64,000 nt of DNA from JAUWVG01 sp964633715 (GCA_964633715.1 CAZWHQ010000003.1:62001-126000); one strand, 5' to 3'; positions 17,716 through 26,209 are shown, numbered from the stretch's first letter. The notes: generated by a model from the letters alone, not told the origin. Numbers and translations are program-made.

Positions 17716-18255
17716 TTATCTCTGCCTGATGACAAAATAGTCTTTAGCCTTTGGATCAGTTCGAGCCAGTTCGGTCTTTGCGCGCTCGGCAAGGTCTTTT
17801 GTCGCATATCCACCAATCCTCACTCTGAAAACGCTTTTCCGGTCTGAGGAATAGGGATCGAGGACAATAACATTGAGACCTCCCTCTTTTAACTTATCTG
17901 CTGTAGCCTGTGCTCCAGCGCGGTTGTTGAATGCCCCGACTTGGATAAACCAATCTAAATTCAAAGCCTGATTGGATGGGGCCAATTTTTCTTCTTGAGG
18001 CGTACTTTTTTGTTGACTGGGTGTTTTTTCAGCGATCTTGGTATTTGGATCTTCGATAGAGACTTTTTTTTCTCCGGAAATCTTTTCCGAAACCTGTTCT
18101 GTCCCCAATTGGGAGGCCAATACAATCTCTGTCCTCTTTTTTCCCACTGAAATTCCGAGAAGGAAAATGATGACACCGAGGACAATGATTGCTAAAAAAA
18201 TGATGACAAGCTGTGAACTTGAAAGCTGCAATTCTCTGTAATCTTTGCTGCTCAT
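17716..18255 (-). CDS. SPOR domain-containing membrane protein
   Basis: The 179-residue protein has one membrane helix (about residues 17-38), a polar Lys/Gln/Pro-rich linker and a C-terminal SPOR domain (about 100-179; DWFIQVGAFNNRAGA and RVRIGGYATKDLAE). SPOR domains bind denuded glycan strands at division sites, so a role in the periplasm during cell division is likely. It lies 6 bases after the slipin gene and before lnt. It is too generic to equate with FtsN or DedD. Confidence 0.88.
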   Translation of the reverse strand: MSSKDYRELQLSSSQLVIIFLAIIVLGVIIFLLGISVGKKRTEIVLASQLGTEQVSEKISGEKKVSIEDPNTKIAEKTPSQQKSTPQEEKLAPSNQALNLDWFIQVGAFNNRAGAQATADKLKEGGLNVIVLDPYSSDRKSVFRVRIGGYATKDLAERAKTELARTDPKAKDYFVIRQR

Positions 18256-18261
18256 TCTGTT

Positions 18262-19020
18262 CTATTCTTTTTTCTCAGTTTTATGCATAAATGCCTTGAG
18301 TAGATCAATAGGAATAGGGAAAATGATGGTGGAATTCCTTTCTGTGGCGATTTCTGAGAGAGTCCCTAGAAACCTTAGCTGTAAAGCTTGAGGATTTGTC
18401 GATATGACATCAGCGGCTTTTATAAGGTTGGCAGCGGCTTGAAATTCACCTTCAGCATGAATGATTTTAGCGCGCCGTTCTCGTTCGGCTTCGGCCTGTT
18501 TGGCAATGGCACGGATCATGTTCTCTGGGAGGTCGACATGTTTCATTTCTACAAGCGTGACTTTAATTCCCCATGGATCGGTGTGCTTGTCGAGAATTTC
18601 TTGAAGCTGCGCATTGAGTTTTTCTCGTTCTGAGAGGAGTCCATCCAACTCAACTTCTCCCAGGACACTTCGCAGCGTTGTTTGGGCCAGTTGGGATGTG
18701 GCAAAGAGATAATCCTGAACTTCCAAAACAGCTTTTTGTGGTTCCAAAACCCTAAAGTAGACAACAGCATTGACTTTAACAGAGACATTATCCCTGGTGA
18801 TAACATCTTGAGAAGGGATATCCATCGTGACGATTCTGAGGCTAACCCTGACCATCCGGTCGATTGGCGGGAAGACAAGTATCAGACCAGGGCCTTTGGA
18901 TTTATCAAGCACTCTCCCAAGGCGAAAGATGACACCCCTTTCGTACTCTCTTAATATTTTTATCGAATTTAATAAATAGAGTACGACAAGTGCAGCAATG
19001 ATGATTGGATACGTTACCAT
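18262..19020 (-). CDS. Slipin / stomatin-like SPFH membrane protein
   Basis: The 252-residue protein has an N-terminal membrane helix (about residues 1-18), an SPFH domain (EYERGVIFRLGRVL, KGPGLILVFPPIDRM) and a helical region with EAERERRAKIIHAEGEFQAA. This is the classical bacterial stomatin partner of NfeD proteases. The ATG at 19020 has AGGAGG upstream. It lies 27 bases after the long NfeD protease gene. In Pyrococcus the NfeD homologue cleaves the stomatin C-terminus; here that is by analogy. Confidence 0.93.
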   Translation of the reverse strand: MVTYPIIIAALVVLYLLNSIKILREYERGVIFRLGRVLDKSKGPGLILVFPPIDRMVRVSLRIVTMDIPSQDVITRDNVSVKVNAVVYFRVLEPQKAVLEVQDYLFATSQLAQTTLRSVLGEVELDGLLSEREKLNAQLQEILDKHTDPWGIKVTLVEMKHVDLPENMIRAIAKQAEAERERRAKIIHAEGEFQAAANLIKAADVISTNPQALQLRFLGTLSEIATERNSTIIFPIPIDLLKAFMHKTEKKE

Positions 19021-19047
19021 TATTTCCTCCTCTACGTAAAAGATCCT

Positions 19048-20325
19048 TTAAATTTTTGTGACTTTTATTCTTAAGTTTTTTAGAACTTCCACAACCTTAA
19101 CCCGAGTGCCGAGTGGGAGGTCTTCTGTTGCCTCTGCCTGCCAGATTTCCCCATGTACAAAAACTTTTCCCTCTGGAGATAGGTCTGTCTGAGCGACGCC
19201 TACCTCACCGATAAGCCCCTCTTTTCCTGTTGAGGCTCTCCGTGCATGTGCTCGGATGGTAATGAAAATCAAGAAAATAAATATTAGAGAAAGGCCAAGA
19301 GCCATAGGGATGATAAATTTGAGACTGGGCCTCAATTCCGGTATGGGAGCGTTTATAAGCATAATAGAGCCAATAAGCATTGCGGCTATTCCTCCTAATG
19401 ATAAAATTCCATAGCTCTGGATCTTTATTTCAAGGATAAAGAGTCCAACAGCCAGGATGATGAGGATGAGTCCTACATAGTTTATGGGAAGTATTTGAAA
19501 GGAGAATATTGCCAGTAAGAGGCAAATCCCTCCTAATACTCCAGGAAGAATCGCTCCGGGATTGGAAAATTCGAAGTAGAGTCCAAGCAAACCGATCATA
19601 AGAAGGATATAGGCGAGATTGGGATTCGAAATGGTGATGAGAAATCTCTGTCTGCCTGTCATGGGGATAGAGATGATCTCTTCATTCTCTAGGTCGAGAA
19701 TCCACTCTTCTCCTGTGAATCTTTTTATCGTTTTTCCATGATAATGTTGGATGATGTCCTGGTCATCTTCTGCAATTAAATCGATCAAATCTCCTTTCAA
19801 CGCATCTGTTTCTGAATAAGACGCGCTTTTTCTAACGGCATCTTCAGCCATCTGGATATTTCTTCCTCGTTTTTCTGCTATGGATTTAATGTAGGCTACC
19901 GCATCATTTGTGACTTTATCCGACATGGTCTCATCCATCTGCTGGCCGGTAAGGGATACACCAACAGGATGGGCGGCTCCAGTGCTTGTTCCTGGAGCCA
20001 TGGCAAAAATATCACAGGCTATGGAGATAAAAAAACCGGCGGATGCAGCTCGTGACCCACTTGGGCTGACATAGGCTGCAACAGGTACTTTTGAATTGAG
20101 GATTCTTTCCATGATTTCCCGCATCGAACTGTCTAAGCCCCCAGGGGTATTTAACGCTATTATAATGAGCTTGGCGTTTTCCTTTTCAGCCCGGTCGATG
20201 GCATTCTGTATATATTCCGATGTTACGGGATGAATGGCTGTGTCAATTGTAATTTTGAATATGGAAGAGTAGCTAAATGCAGATAAAACAAAGAAAAGAA
20301 GACAAATAACTAGAAATTTTTTCAC
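19048..20325 (-). CDS. Long-form NfeD (ClpP-class) membrane serine protease
   Basis: From the GTG at 20325 the protein has 425 residues and a clean signal peptide (MKKFLVICLLFFVLSAF). A ClpP/SppA-like protease domain follows, with nucleophile S95 in SRAASAGF and a likely catalytic Lys in the AVAYIKSIAEK helix. Then come four or five membrane helices (about residues 225-350) and a C-terminal OB-fold NfeD domain (GEVGVAQTDLSPEGKVFVHGE). A longer frame to 20358 would run through the promoter spacer. With the slipin it forms the standard membrane quality-control pair. Confidence 0.92.
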   Translation of the reverse strand: MKKFLVICLLFFVLSAFSYSSIFKITIDTAIHPVTSEYIQNAIDRAEKENAKLIIIALNTPGGLDSSMREIMERILNSKVPVAAYVSPSGSRAASAGFFISIACDIFAMAPGTSTGAAHPVGVSLTGQQMDETMSDKVTNDAVAYIKSIAEKRGRNIQMAEDAVRKSASYSETDALKGDLIDLIAEDDQDIIQHYHGKTIKRFTGEEWILDLENEEIISIPMTGRQRFLITISNPNLAYILLMIGLLGLYFEFSNPGAILPGVLGGICLLLAIFSFQILPINYVGLILIILAVGLFILEIKIQSYGILSLGGIAAMLIGSIMLINAPIPELRPSLKFIIPMALGLSLIFIFLIFITIRAHARRASTGKEGLIGEVGVAQTDLSPEGKVFVHGEIWQAEATEDLPLGTRVKVVEVLKNLRIKVTKI

Positions 20326-20334
20326 TTTAACTTC

Positions 20335-20363
20335 ATTATAGGAGTGAGCCAAGGTCAAGTCAA
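20335..20363 (-). promoter_or_regulatory. Strong promoter of nfeD-slipin, nearly leaderless
   Basis: On the minus strand TTGACT (20363-20358), a 17-base spacer and a perfect TATAAT (20340-20335) lie just before the GTG at 20325. Only 9 bases separate the -10 box from the start codon, so the mRNA would have a leader of about 2 bases. This also supports GTG 20325 as the start. Confidence 0.6.
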
Positions 20364-20433
20364 TAATTTATCTTGACTTTTTATTTTCAATAAATTAGGT
20401 TTTATTTATTCGTGCTTTCATTAGGAGATTTCA

Positions 20434-20706
20434 ATGATCAAGAATGATATTGCCTTACTGATTGAAGAGAAGTCTGAGCTCAATCGGGTCAAATCATTGC
20501 TTATGGTAGATACCATTCTTGCATCTTTAAGAGAAGCACTTGCCAATGAAGAAAAAATTGAAATAAGGGGATTTGCGAGCTTTAAAGTTGTTTCAAAGAA
20601 AACCGGATTTGGCAGGGACATTCGACGCAATAAACAGATCAAGATAAAAAGGGGCAAAAGGATTAAATTCAGGCCAGGCCAGGATCTGAAAAACATCCAA
20701 TCCTAG
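20434..20706 (+). CDS. HU/IHF-family DNA-binding protein
   Basis: The 90-residue length is typical. EKIEIRGFASFKVVSKK and GRDIRRNKQIKIKRGKRIKFRPG match the beta-arm region and tail of HU proteins. It is a dimeric nucleoid protein that bends DNA without strong sequence preference. The ATG at 20434 follows AGGAG. TTGACT lies at 20373 upstream, but its -10 partner is poor. It is divergent from the nfeD operon and 33 bases before the deoxyhypusine synthase-like gene. Confidence 0.92.
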   Translation: MIKNDIALLIEEKSELNRVKSLLMVDTILASLREALANEEKIEIRGFASFKVVSKKTGFGRDIRRNKQIKIKRGKRIKFRPGQDLKNIQS

Positions 20707-20739
20707 CTTTTACTCCCCTTGTCCGTCTGTTCAACCACA

Positions 20740-21687
20740 ATGAGTAAATACAAAATCAAACCTGCAAAACCTCAAGGCTTAAAAACCACTCCCCATAGGT
20801 CAATAAAAGGAAAAGTCTCGACTTCTCAGTTCGCAAAGCCGTTTTTGACTTCTGGATCTTTTGAATCATTTTTATCAGGTCTTCCTGATATTTTAGCAGC
20901 AAAAAATTTGAAAATTCTGATTTCGCTCATGAGTCAAGCAAAACAGAGGAAGAAAGCCATCCTTTGTGCTCTTGGGGCACATCCTATAAAGGTTGGACTC
21001 AATCCTGTACTCATAGAAATGATGACAGACGGTTGGATTTCTGGATTGGTGTTAAACGGAGCCGGAATTATCCACGATTTTGAAATTGCCTATTCTGGAC
21101 ACACATCTGAGGATGTGGGAAGCCAAATCAAGGATGGGGATTTTGGGATGTCACGTGAAACCGGCGCAAAACTCAACGAGGCGATTACTGCAGGCCAGGA
21201 CAATTTTGGTCTGGGAGAAATCGTGGGAAAATTGATTGCTTCTTCAACTTATCCTTTTAAAGAGTTGAGTCTGCTTGGCGCTGCTTATGAATTGAATATT
21301 CCCGTGACGGTTCATGTGGCCATAGGGACCGATACCATTCATTTTCATCCGAAGGTGAGTGGTCAGGCCCTTGGGAAAACCTCTCTACGGGATTTTTTCC
21401 TTTTCTGTTCTTTAGTGAAAGGGCTGCATGACGGGGGGGTTTATCTGAATGTTGGATCGGCCGTTGTGTTGCCTGAAGTTTTTCTCAAAGCGATTTCATT
21501 TACCCGGAATAAGGGATTGGACCTTAACGGATTTTCTACAGCTGTGTTTGATTTTAATCGCCACTATCGTCCAGATCAGAATGTTGTGAAAAGACCATTG
21601 GGGAAAAAGGGGAAAGGCTTTTATTTTTTAGGTCATCATGAACTTATGATACCTCTGCTTGCAGCTGCCCTGAAATCCAATTCATAA
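20740..21687 (+). CDS. Deoxyhypusine synthase-like protein
   Basis: From the ATG at 20740 the protein has 315 residues. LNGAGIIHDFEIAYSGHTSEDV and VHVAIGTDTIHFHPK are the patterns I associate with the bacterial deoxyhypusine synthase-like family (Rossmann, NAD-binding). Classical deoxyhypusine synthase transfers the aminobutyl group of spermidine to eIF5A, and bacterial relatives can make homospermidine; which reaction applies here cannot be told. No Shine-Dalgarno sequence is visible before the ATG; a TTG at 20719 is an alternative start. It follows the HU gene closely and converges with coaE. Confidence 0.65.
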   Translation: MSKYKIKPAKPQGLKTTPHRSIKGKVSTSQFAKPFLTSGSFESFLSGLPDILAAKNLKILISLMSQAKQRKKAILCALGAHPIKVGLNPVLIEMMTDGWISGLVLNGAGIIHDFEIAYSGHTSEDVGSQIKDGDFGMSRETGAKLNEAITAGQDNFGLGEIVGKLIASSTYPFKELSLLGAAYELNIPVTVHVAIGTDTIHFHPKVSGQALGKTSLRDFFLFCSLVKGLHDGGVYLNVGSAVVLPEVFLKAISFTRNKGLDLNGFSTAVFDFNRHYRPDQNVVKRPLGKKGKGFYFLGHHELMIPLLAAALKSNS

Positions 21688-21707
21688 AAACTGACGACAC
21701 TTTTATT

Positions 21708-22352
21708 CTAGATGTTCTGTTTTTTATCGTTGTTTTGGCTGCGTAAGTTTTCATAATCCGACATCAAGATTCTAAACACTTGTTCTGAATGTTCGATGGT
21801 CTTTGCCAATGTGCCTGAAGTGTCGATCGTGTAATCGGCATATTCCAATTTTTGTTCAGTGGGCATTTGACTTTCTATTCTCTTGAAAGCTTCATTACGA
21901 TCGATATGGTCTCTTTTCATCAAACGGGTTATCTGAATATTTTTTTGGCAGTATGTGATGATTATCTTGTCGAAATATTTTGCGTACCCGGCTTCAACAG
22001 TTAACGCGGCCTCAGATATAAAAATTTTAAATACTCCTTCCGCATTCAGCTTTTTTATCTCTTCTTCTTTTTTTTTAAAAACAAGAGGGTGGAGGAGATT
22101 GTTGACAAAAAGGCGTTCCTCCTTGTCAGAAAAAACAATGGATCCCAATTTGATTCTGTTAATGGTGTTGTCCGGTTTTAAAATGAAGGAGCCAAAACGG
22201 TCGACGATTTTTTCCCAGGCAGGTTTATGGGGTTGCATGAGCTGGTGGGCCACGAGATCAGCTCTGTGGATGTAGCATCCAAGTTCTTCTAAGATTTGTG
22301 CGACAACGGATTTTCCTGTTGCGATCCCTCCAGTGAGAGAAACAATAAGCAT
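21708..22352 (-). CDS. coaE: Dephospho-CoA kinase
   Basis: CoaE catalyses the last step of coenzyme A synthesis, phosphorylating the 3'-OH of dephospho-CoA. The 214-residue protein has the P-loop GGIATGKS at its start, the CoA-binding HRADLVAHQLM stretch and a lid region with RDHIDRNEAFKRIESQM. Length is normal. It lies 39 bases after the PilZ gene on the same strand, perhaps co-transcribed with the regulatory cluster. Confidence 0.95.
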   Translation of the reverse strand: MLIVSLTGGIATGKSVVAQILEELGCYIHRADLVAHQLMQPHKPAWEKIVDRFGSFILKPDNTINRIKLGSIVFSDKEERLFVNNLLHPLVFKKKEEEIKKLNAEGVFKIFISEAALTVEAGYAKYFDKIIITYCQKNIQITRLMKRDHIDRNEAFKRIESQMPTEQKLEYADYTIDTSGTLAKTIEHSEQVFRILMSDYENLRSQNNDKKQNI

Positions 22353-22391
22353 ATCAAAATCCTGTTTAAGGAAAGAGAGATTGGCCGGAAG

Positions 22392-22769
22392 CTAGAGCTC
22401 TTCGGTTATAAATAGAACTTCTTCACTGCTGAATTCTTCGTCGAAGTTGAGAGCGACTCCCTGTTTGTCCTTATCCATGCCTGACTTTTCGAGACGGACA
22501 ACCTGTCCTTTAAGACTCAATTTCAATTTTTTGCCTTCTGATAGAGAACTTGGCAGCTCTACTTTAAGAAGCAGTTTTGTGCCCACTGTGATAAGTGCTT
22601 CAAGTCCGAAATAGGCACCTCTTGAACTTATGTTTTCAAGCATTGTTTTTTCTGAAAAGTTCTGGCCGTTGACACCAGTTCCTTCAATGATGGCTGAAAG
22701 TGGGAGTTCGAGCCGGTATTCTAGACGACGATTATTTTTTAAAAAACTTGTTTTTTTGTTAGTCATCAT
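22392..22769 (-). CDS. PilZ domain protein (probable c-di-GMP receptor)
   Basis: The 125-residue protein is a single PilZ domain. The arginine-rich start NNRRLEYRLELPL and the later ENISSRGAYF match the RxxxR and (D/N)xSxxG motifs that bind cyclic di-GMP. There are two tandem ATGs (22769 and 22766); GAGG is better spaced for the second. It lies 29 bases after the NarL-type regulator and shares general layout with the two PilZ-like genes upstream, but unlike them keeps the binding motifs. It could respond to the diguanylate cyclase at 7.6-8.5 kb (inference). Confidence 0.85.
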   Translation of the reverse strand: MMTNKKTSFLKNNRRLEYRLELPLSAIIEGTGVNGQNFSEKTMLENISSRGAYFGLEALITVGTKLLLKVELPSSLSEGKKLKLSLKGQVVRLEKSGMDKDKQGVALNFDEEFSSEEVLFITEEL

Positions 22770-22798
22770 TACCTCGAAATATTTCCATGATCCTTGTG

Positions 22799-23488
22799 TT
22801 AAAACAATGCTGAATTGATGGCATAAAGCGCCAATTGAAGTCGACTGTGTGTATCAAATTTGGCATAGATGCTTTTGATATGGGATCTCACCGTATTTTT
22901 GCTGATAAACATCGCTTCTGCAATTTCATCATTGCTCTTGCCTTGTCCAATCAATCTGAGAACTTGAAATTCTGTGGGTGTGAGTTGATCCAATGTTTTT
23001 TCTTTTAAATCACGTCCGACAACAGAAATGATTCGATCCATAATACTGCTCATCTTATCTCGAGGCAGCCAAATTTCTCCTTTGAGGACAATGCGGACGG
23101 CCTCAACGAGCTGATTCGACGGGTCATTGAGATCAAAATAACCTCTCACTCCTGCATTCATTAAACTGACGACTTCTTCATGGGATGGGATGTTTCCGAG
23201 AAGCATTAGCTGTGATTTTGACTGCTCATCAGATAGGTCTCGGATAGCCTTGCAAATTTCACGGATATTGGGCAGTGGTTCTGTATTGGCAAAAAGAATG
23301 ATCTGTGGTTTGAGCTCTTTTATGGATTCCATAAAGACGTCAATCGTACTTTTTTCAATATTGACAACTTCCAGCTCTGCTGCAGGCTCAAGGGCTTTGA
23401 GCATTCCTGAAAGGATCAGGTCTGATGTGCAGTAAATAAGGATACAGACTTTTTTTTCTTCTGAAGCTGGAGTTTTCTTTTTAGTCAT
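22799..23488 (-). CDS. NarL/LuxR-type regulator with degenerate receiver
   Basis: The 229-residue protein has an N-terminal receiver-like domain (about residues 12-135) and a C-terminal LuxR helix-turn-helix (LTPTEFQVLRLIGQG, then SKNTVRSHIKSIYAKF). At the expected phospho-aspartate the sequence reads QIILFANTEPLPN, so Ala (A67) stands where Asp should be and normal phosphorylation is unlikely. It may respond to a ligand, a partner or its own level. It has its own good promoter, overlapped by a palindrome. The PilZ gene and possibly coaE follow it. Confidence 0.88.
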   Translation of the reverse strand: MTKKKTPASEEKKVCILIYCTSDLILSGMLKALEPAAELEVVNIEKSTIDVFMESIKELKPQIILFANTEPLPNIREICKAIRDLSDEQSKSQLMLLGNIPSHEEVVSLMNAGVRGYFDLNDPSNQLVEAVRIVLKGEIWLPRDKMSSIMDRIISVVGRDLKEKTLDQLTPTEFQVLRLIGQGKSNDEIAEAMFISKNTVRSHIKSIYAKFDTHSRLQLALYAINSALF

Positions 23489-23552
23489 GGATTACTCTTT
23501 TTTTTTTATCCCGTTGAAAATAGTCAAATTCCATAAGTTCCAATTTTAAATT

Positions 23553-23595
23553 ATGTTATATAATCGAATTTCCCTTGTCAAGCGTCTATACGCTT
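23553..23595 (-). promoter_or_regulatory. Promoter of the NarL-type regulator with overlapping palindrome
   Basis: On the minus strand a perfect TTGACA (23581-23576), a 17-base spacer and TAACAT (23558-23553) form a promoter. A palindrome, AAGCGT-CTAT-ACGCTT (23580-23595), overlaps the -35 box by two bases. It could be an operator, or the hairpin of a terminator for the upstream gene, though no T run follows. Confidence 0.5.
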
Positions 23596-23626
23596 TTAGG
23601 GACATGGGGGGAGGGGAAAGAAAAAA

Positions 23627-24025
23627 TTAGTTTTTGATAGGAAAGATCTTGTATGTTTTGTCCAAATTTATGGAAATCAGGTGTTTGCTTCCGACGTCCT
23701 CATCTGCCTTGGCGACGACAACATCTCCGGAAATGCGCATTTTTAATTGACTTTCCAAGATAAGAGTTTTCGGGATATTTAGGATAACATTGAGTTTAGT
23801 CCCGATTGTGACTTTGGTTTTAAGCCCAAACTGAGCTTTTAGGGAGCTCATGGAAGACAGTTCTGTTCTTTCGGTAAATTCGATCCCCTGTGCATCGGTT
23901 CCAGACACCACTGCCGGGAGAAAGAGATCAAAATCCTTTTCGTCAGCAGGATGCGGCGGATGGGAAGAGACCTGATTTGAACTATACGCTTCACTCATTG
24001 TCAGTAAACATTTTGTCAGATTCAT
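23627..24025 (-). CDS. PilZ-like protein, binding motifs not conserved
   Basis: The 132-residue protein resembles the PilZ protein at 22392 in layout: a variable start, LPAVVSGTDAQGIEFTERTEL, then a beta-rich region ending SINLDKTYKIF. The arginine motif is absent (DFDLFLPAVV in its place), and the DxSxxG motif reads SSMSSLKAQFG. Cyclic di-GMP binding is therefore doubtful and it may be a structural or partner form. The start is unsure: ATG 24025 or ATG 23998, neither with a good ribosome binding site. It belongs to the local PilZ group. Confidence 0.6.
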   Translation of the reverse strand: MNLTKCLLTMSEAYSSNQVSSHPPHPADEKDFDLFLPAVVSGTDAQGIEFTERTELSSMSSLKAQFGLKTKVTIGTKLNVILNIPKTLILESQLKMRISGDVVVAKADEDVGSKHLISINLDKTYKIFPIKN

Positions 24026-24145
24026 TTTGATCGTTCAATCCCTCTTTTGGATGATTCAAGGGGTGATATTTGATTTGTTTTTATCATCGAAAAAGGTGAA
24101 GCGGCTGGTTAATTTTCCTTTTAGGAGCACTAGTATCAATTCAAA

Positions 24146-24505
24146 TCAATTGTCATTTTGAATAATATATTTATTTTCAAACTTAATTGAAATGCGCTGT
24201 TTGGGAATTTGATCTGTTGCCGCCTCAATAAAAATGACTGTCCCCTTGATAATGAGCTTCAGATCTTGATCTTGGGCAAGTTTTGGAGGGAGATCTACGA
24301 TGACCTTAAGATCTTGACCGATTGAAATCGGTGTTCTCAACCAAAATGACGATCCTTGATGACTGATATAAGATAAGGATGTCTTTTCATTAAAAAAGTT
24401 TCCTTCCATATCAAGACCTTCAACCCGAGTCGGGAGACTGAGATTGAAGCCTTTCTCCTGGACCGTTTGTTCAAAGGATTTTTCCCCTAAAATGTTGTCT
24501 GGCAT
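24146..24505 (-). CDS. PilZ-like protein, binding motifs not conserved
   Basis: From the ATG at 24505 (AAGGAAG upstream) the protein has 119 residues; a longer frame to 24562 lacks a ribosome binding site. GFNLSLPTRVEGLDMEGNFFNEKTSLSYIS aligns by eye with the two neighbouring genes. The arginine motif is missing and the second motif reads SYISHQGSSF, which is only partly PilZ-like. The gene is probably a diverged duplicate of its neighbours. Cyclic di-GMP binding cannot be claimed. It is the first gene of the leftward PilZ-regulator cluster and is divergent from proS. Confidence 0.55.
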   Translation of the reverse strand: MPDNILGEKSFEQTVQEKGFNLSLPTRVEGLDMEGNFFNEKTSLSYISHQGSSFWLRTPISIGQDLKVIVDLPPKLAQDQDLKLIIKGTVIFIEAATDQIPKQRISIKFENKYIIQNDN

Positions 24506-24654
24506 TTTTACTTCCTTTTTCCTTGGCACATCTAAAATCTCATATTTTTTTATTTGGATCAATCACCCTTGTGGATGAATTTTGGGGTGATAATTTGGGG
24601 CCGATTTTATAACCTCCCAAATTTTGATTTGCCTGATGATTTCTTGGGTAGTAT

Positions 24655-24683
24655 TTGACAAAGATAGAGGGAGAATTTAGAAT
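24655..24683 (+). promoter_or_regulatory. Promoter of proS
   Basis: A perfect TTGACA (24655-24660) and TAGAAT (24678-24683) are 17 bases apart. Transcription would start near 24690, so the TTG at 24655 cannot be the proS start. The leader to ATG 24700 is only about 10 bases. Confidence 0.6.
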
Positions 24684-24699
24684 AGCCGTTAGCTGGAAT

Positions 24700-26166
24700 A
24701 TGGAGAAAACAGTGAAAAATGATGATCGATTTGTTAAACAGATAACGCCGAAGAGTGAGGATTTTTCTAAATGGTATTTGGAGATGATTCGCAAAGCGGA
24801 GCTTGCTGATTATGCCCCAATGAAAGGCATGATGGTCATTCGGCCCTATGGTTATGCTATTTGGGAAAACATCCAAAGACTCCTTGATGAGAGAATAAAA
24901 AAGACGGGCCACTCCAACGCCTATTTTCCACTTTTTATCCCAGAGAGTTTTCTTCAGAAGGAGACGGAACATCTAGAAGGATTTTCTCCGGAAGTCGCTT
25001 GGGTGACATATGGTGGAAGCGAAGAACTCGAAGAAAGGCTTGCCGTACGGCCGACTTCGGAAGCCATTATTGGAAACATGTATTCTAAGTGGATCAAATC
25101 TTGGAGGGATCTGCCTGTTTTAATAAACCAGTGGGCCAATATTGTAAGATGGGAAAAAGTGACACGTCCGTTTTTGAGAACGACAGAATTTCTCTGGCAG
25201 GAAGGACATACGGCTCATGCTACAGAACAAGATGCGGTTGATGAAACAAAAATGATCTTGGATATGTATAAAGAGTTTGTCGAGACAGAATTGGCCATAC
25301 CTGTGGTGTCCGGTAAGAAGTCAGAGATGGAAAGATTTGCAGGGGCATCGGATACCTACGCCATCGAGGCACTTATGTCTGATGGAAAAGCCCTGCAGAT
25401 GGGGACATCTCACTTTTTAGGCCAGCATTTTTCAAAAGTTTTTAATATCCGGTTTGAGGATAAGGAACAAAATCTTCAGTATGTGTGGCAGACGTCATGG
25501 GGAGTCTCAACTCGTCTGGTTGGGGCTTTAATCATGTCTCATGGAGATGATTCAGGTCTCAGATTGCCGCCGAATGTGGCGCCCATTCAAGTGGTCATCG
25601 TACCGATCTCGATAGGAAACTGGAAGGAAGATGTTGTTCCAATAGCTAGGGACATTCAAAACAAGCTTATTCAATTAGGATTAAGGGTTAAAGTTGATGA
25701 CAGGGAGGAATTTACACCGGGCTGGAAGTTTTCGGAGTGGGAGATGAGAGGAGTTCCGTTGAGGCTGGAAATCGGACCCAGAGATATTAAAAATAAGCAT
25801 GTCATTGCCGTCAGAAGGGATAGGCTAAAAAAAGAACAAATTGGATTTGAAACATTGGCTGAGCAGATTCCAACTCTACTTCAAGATATCCAAAACTCAC
25901 TCTTTGAGTCGGCCGTGAAGTTTCAGGCTGAAAACACACATGAAGTTCAAACGTATGAAGAGTTTCAGGATATAATGGAAAATAAACGAGGCTTCATCAG
26001 GACTTTTTGGTGTGGTGAATCTGTATGTGAGAGAAAAATCAAAGATGAGACCATGGCCACTATTCGGATTGTTCTGGAAGAAGAACCTCAGGGCAAGACA
26101 AATGGCTGTTGTGTTCTCTGTGGGAAAGAGAACAGCAAAAAAGTTCTTTTTGCCAAAGCTTATTGA
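24700..26166 (+). CDS. proS: Prolyl-tRNA synthetase, eukaryote/archaeal type
   Basis: The enzyme charges tRNA-Pro. From ATG 24700 the protein has 488 residues. Class II motifs are visible: motif 1 around MVIRPYGYAIWENIQ, motif 2 in RPFLRTTEFLWQEGHTAHA, motif 3 in GVSTRLVGALIMSHGDD. An anticodon-binding domain follows, then a zinc-binding C-terminal domain (CGESVC and CCVLCG) ending FAKAY. That ending and the lack of the editing insertion define the archaeal/eukaryotic-like form. The upstream promoter fixes the start. Confidence 0.96.
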   Translation: MEKTVKNDDRFVKQITPKSEDFSKWYLEMIRKAELADYAPMKGMMVIRPYGYAIWENIQRLLDERIKKTGHSNAYFPLFIPESFLQKETEHLEGFSPEVAWVTYGGSEELEERLAVRPTSEAIIGNMYSKWIKSWRDLPVLINQWANIVRWEKVTRPFLRTTEFLWQEGHTAHATEQDAVDETKMILDMYKEFVETELAIPVVSGKKSEMERFAGASDTYAIEALMSDGKALQMGTSHFLGQHFSKVFNIRFEDKEQNLQYVWQTSWGVSTRLVGALIMSHGDDSGLRLPPNVAPIQVVIVPISIGNWKEDVVPIARDIQNKLIQLGLRVKVDDREEFTPGWKFSEWEMRGVPLRLEIGPRDIKNKHVIAVRRDRLKKEQIGFETLAEQIPTLLQDIQNSLFESAVKFQAENTHEVQTYEEFQDIMENKRGFIRTFWCGESVCERKIKDETMATIRIVLEEEPQGKTNGCCVLCGKENSKKVLFAKAY

Positions 26167-26209
26167 CTAGCTTTTAGTCCATATATTCTCTTAAGTTTTC
26201 AAGAAAAAA

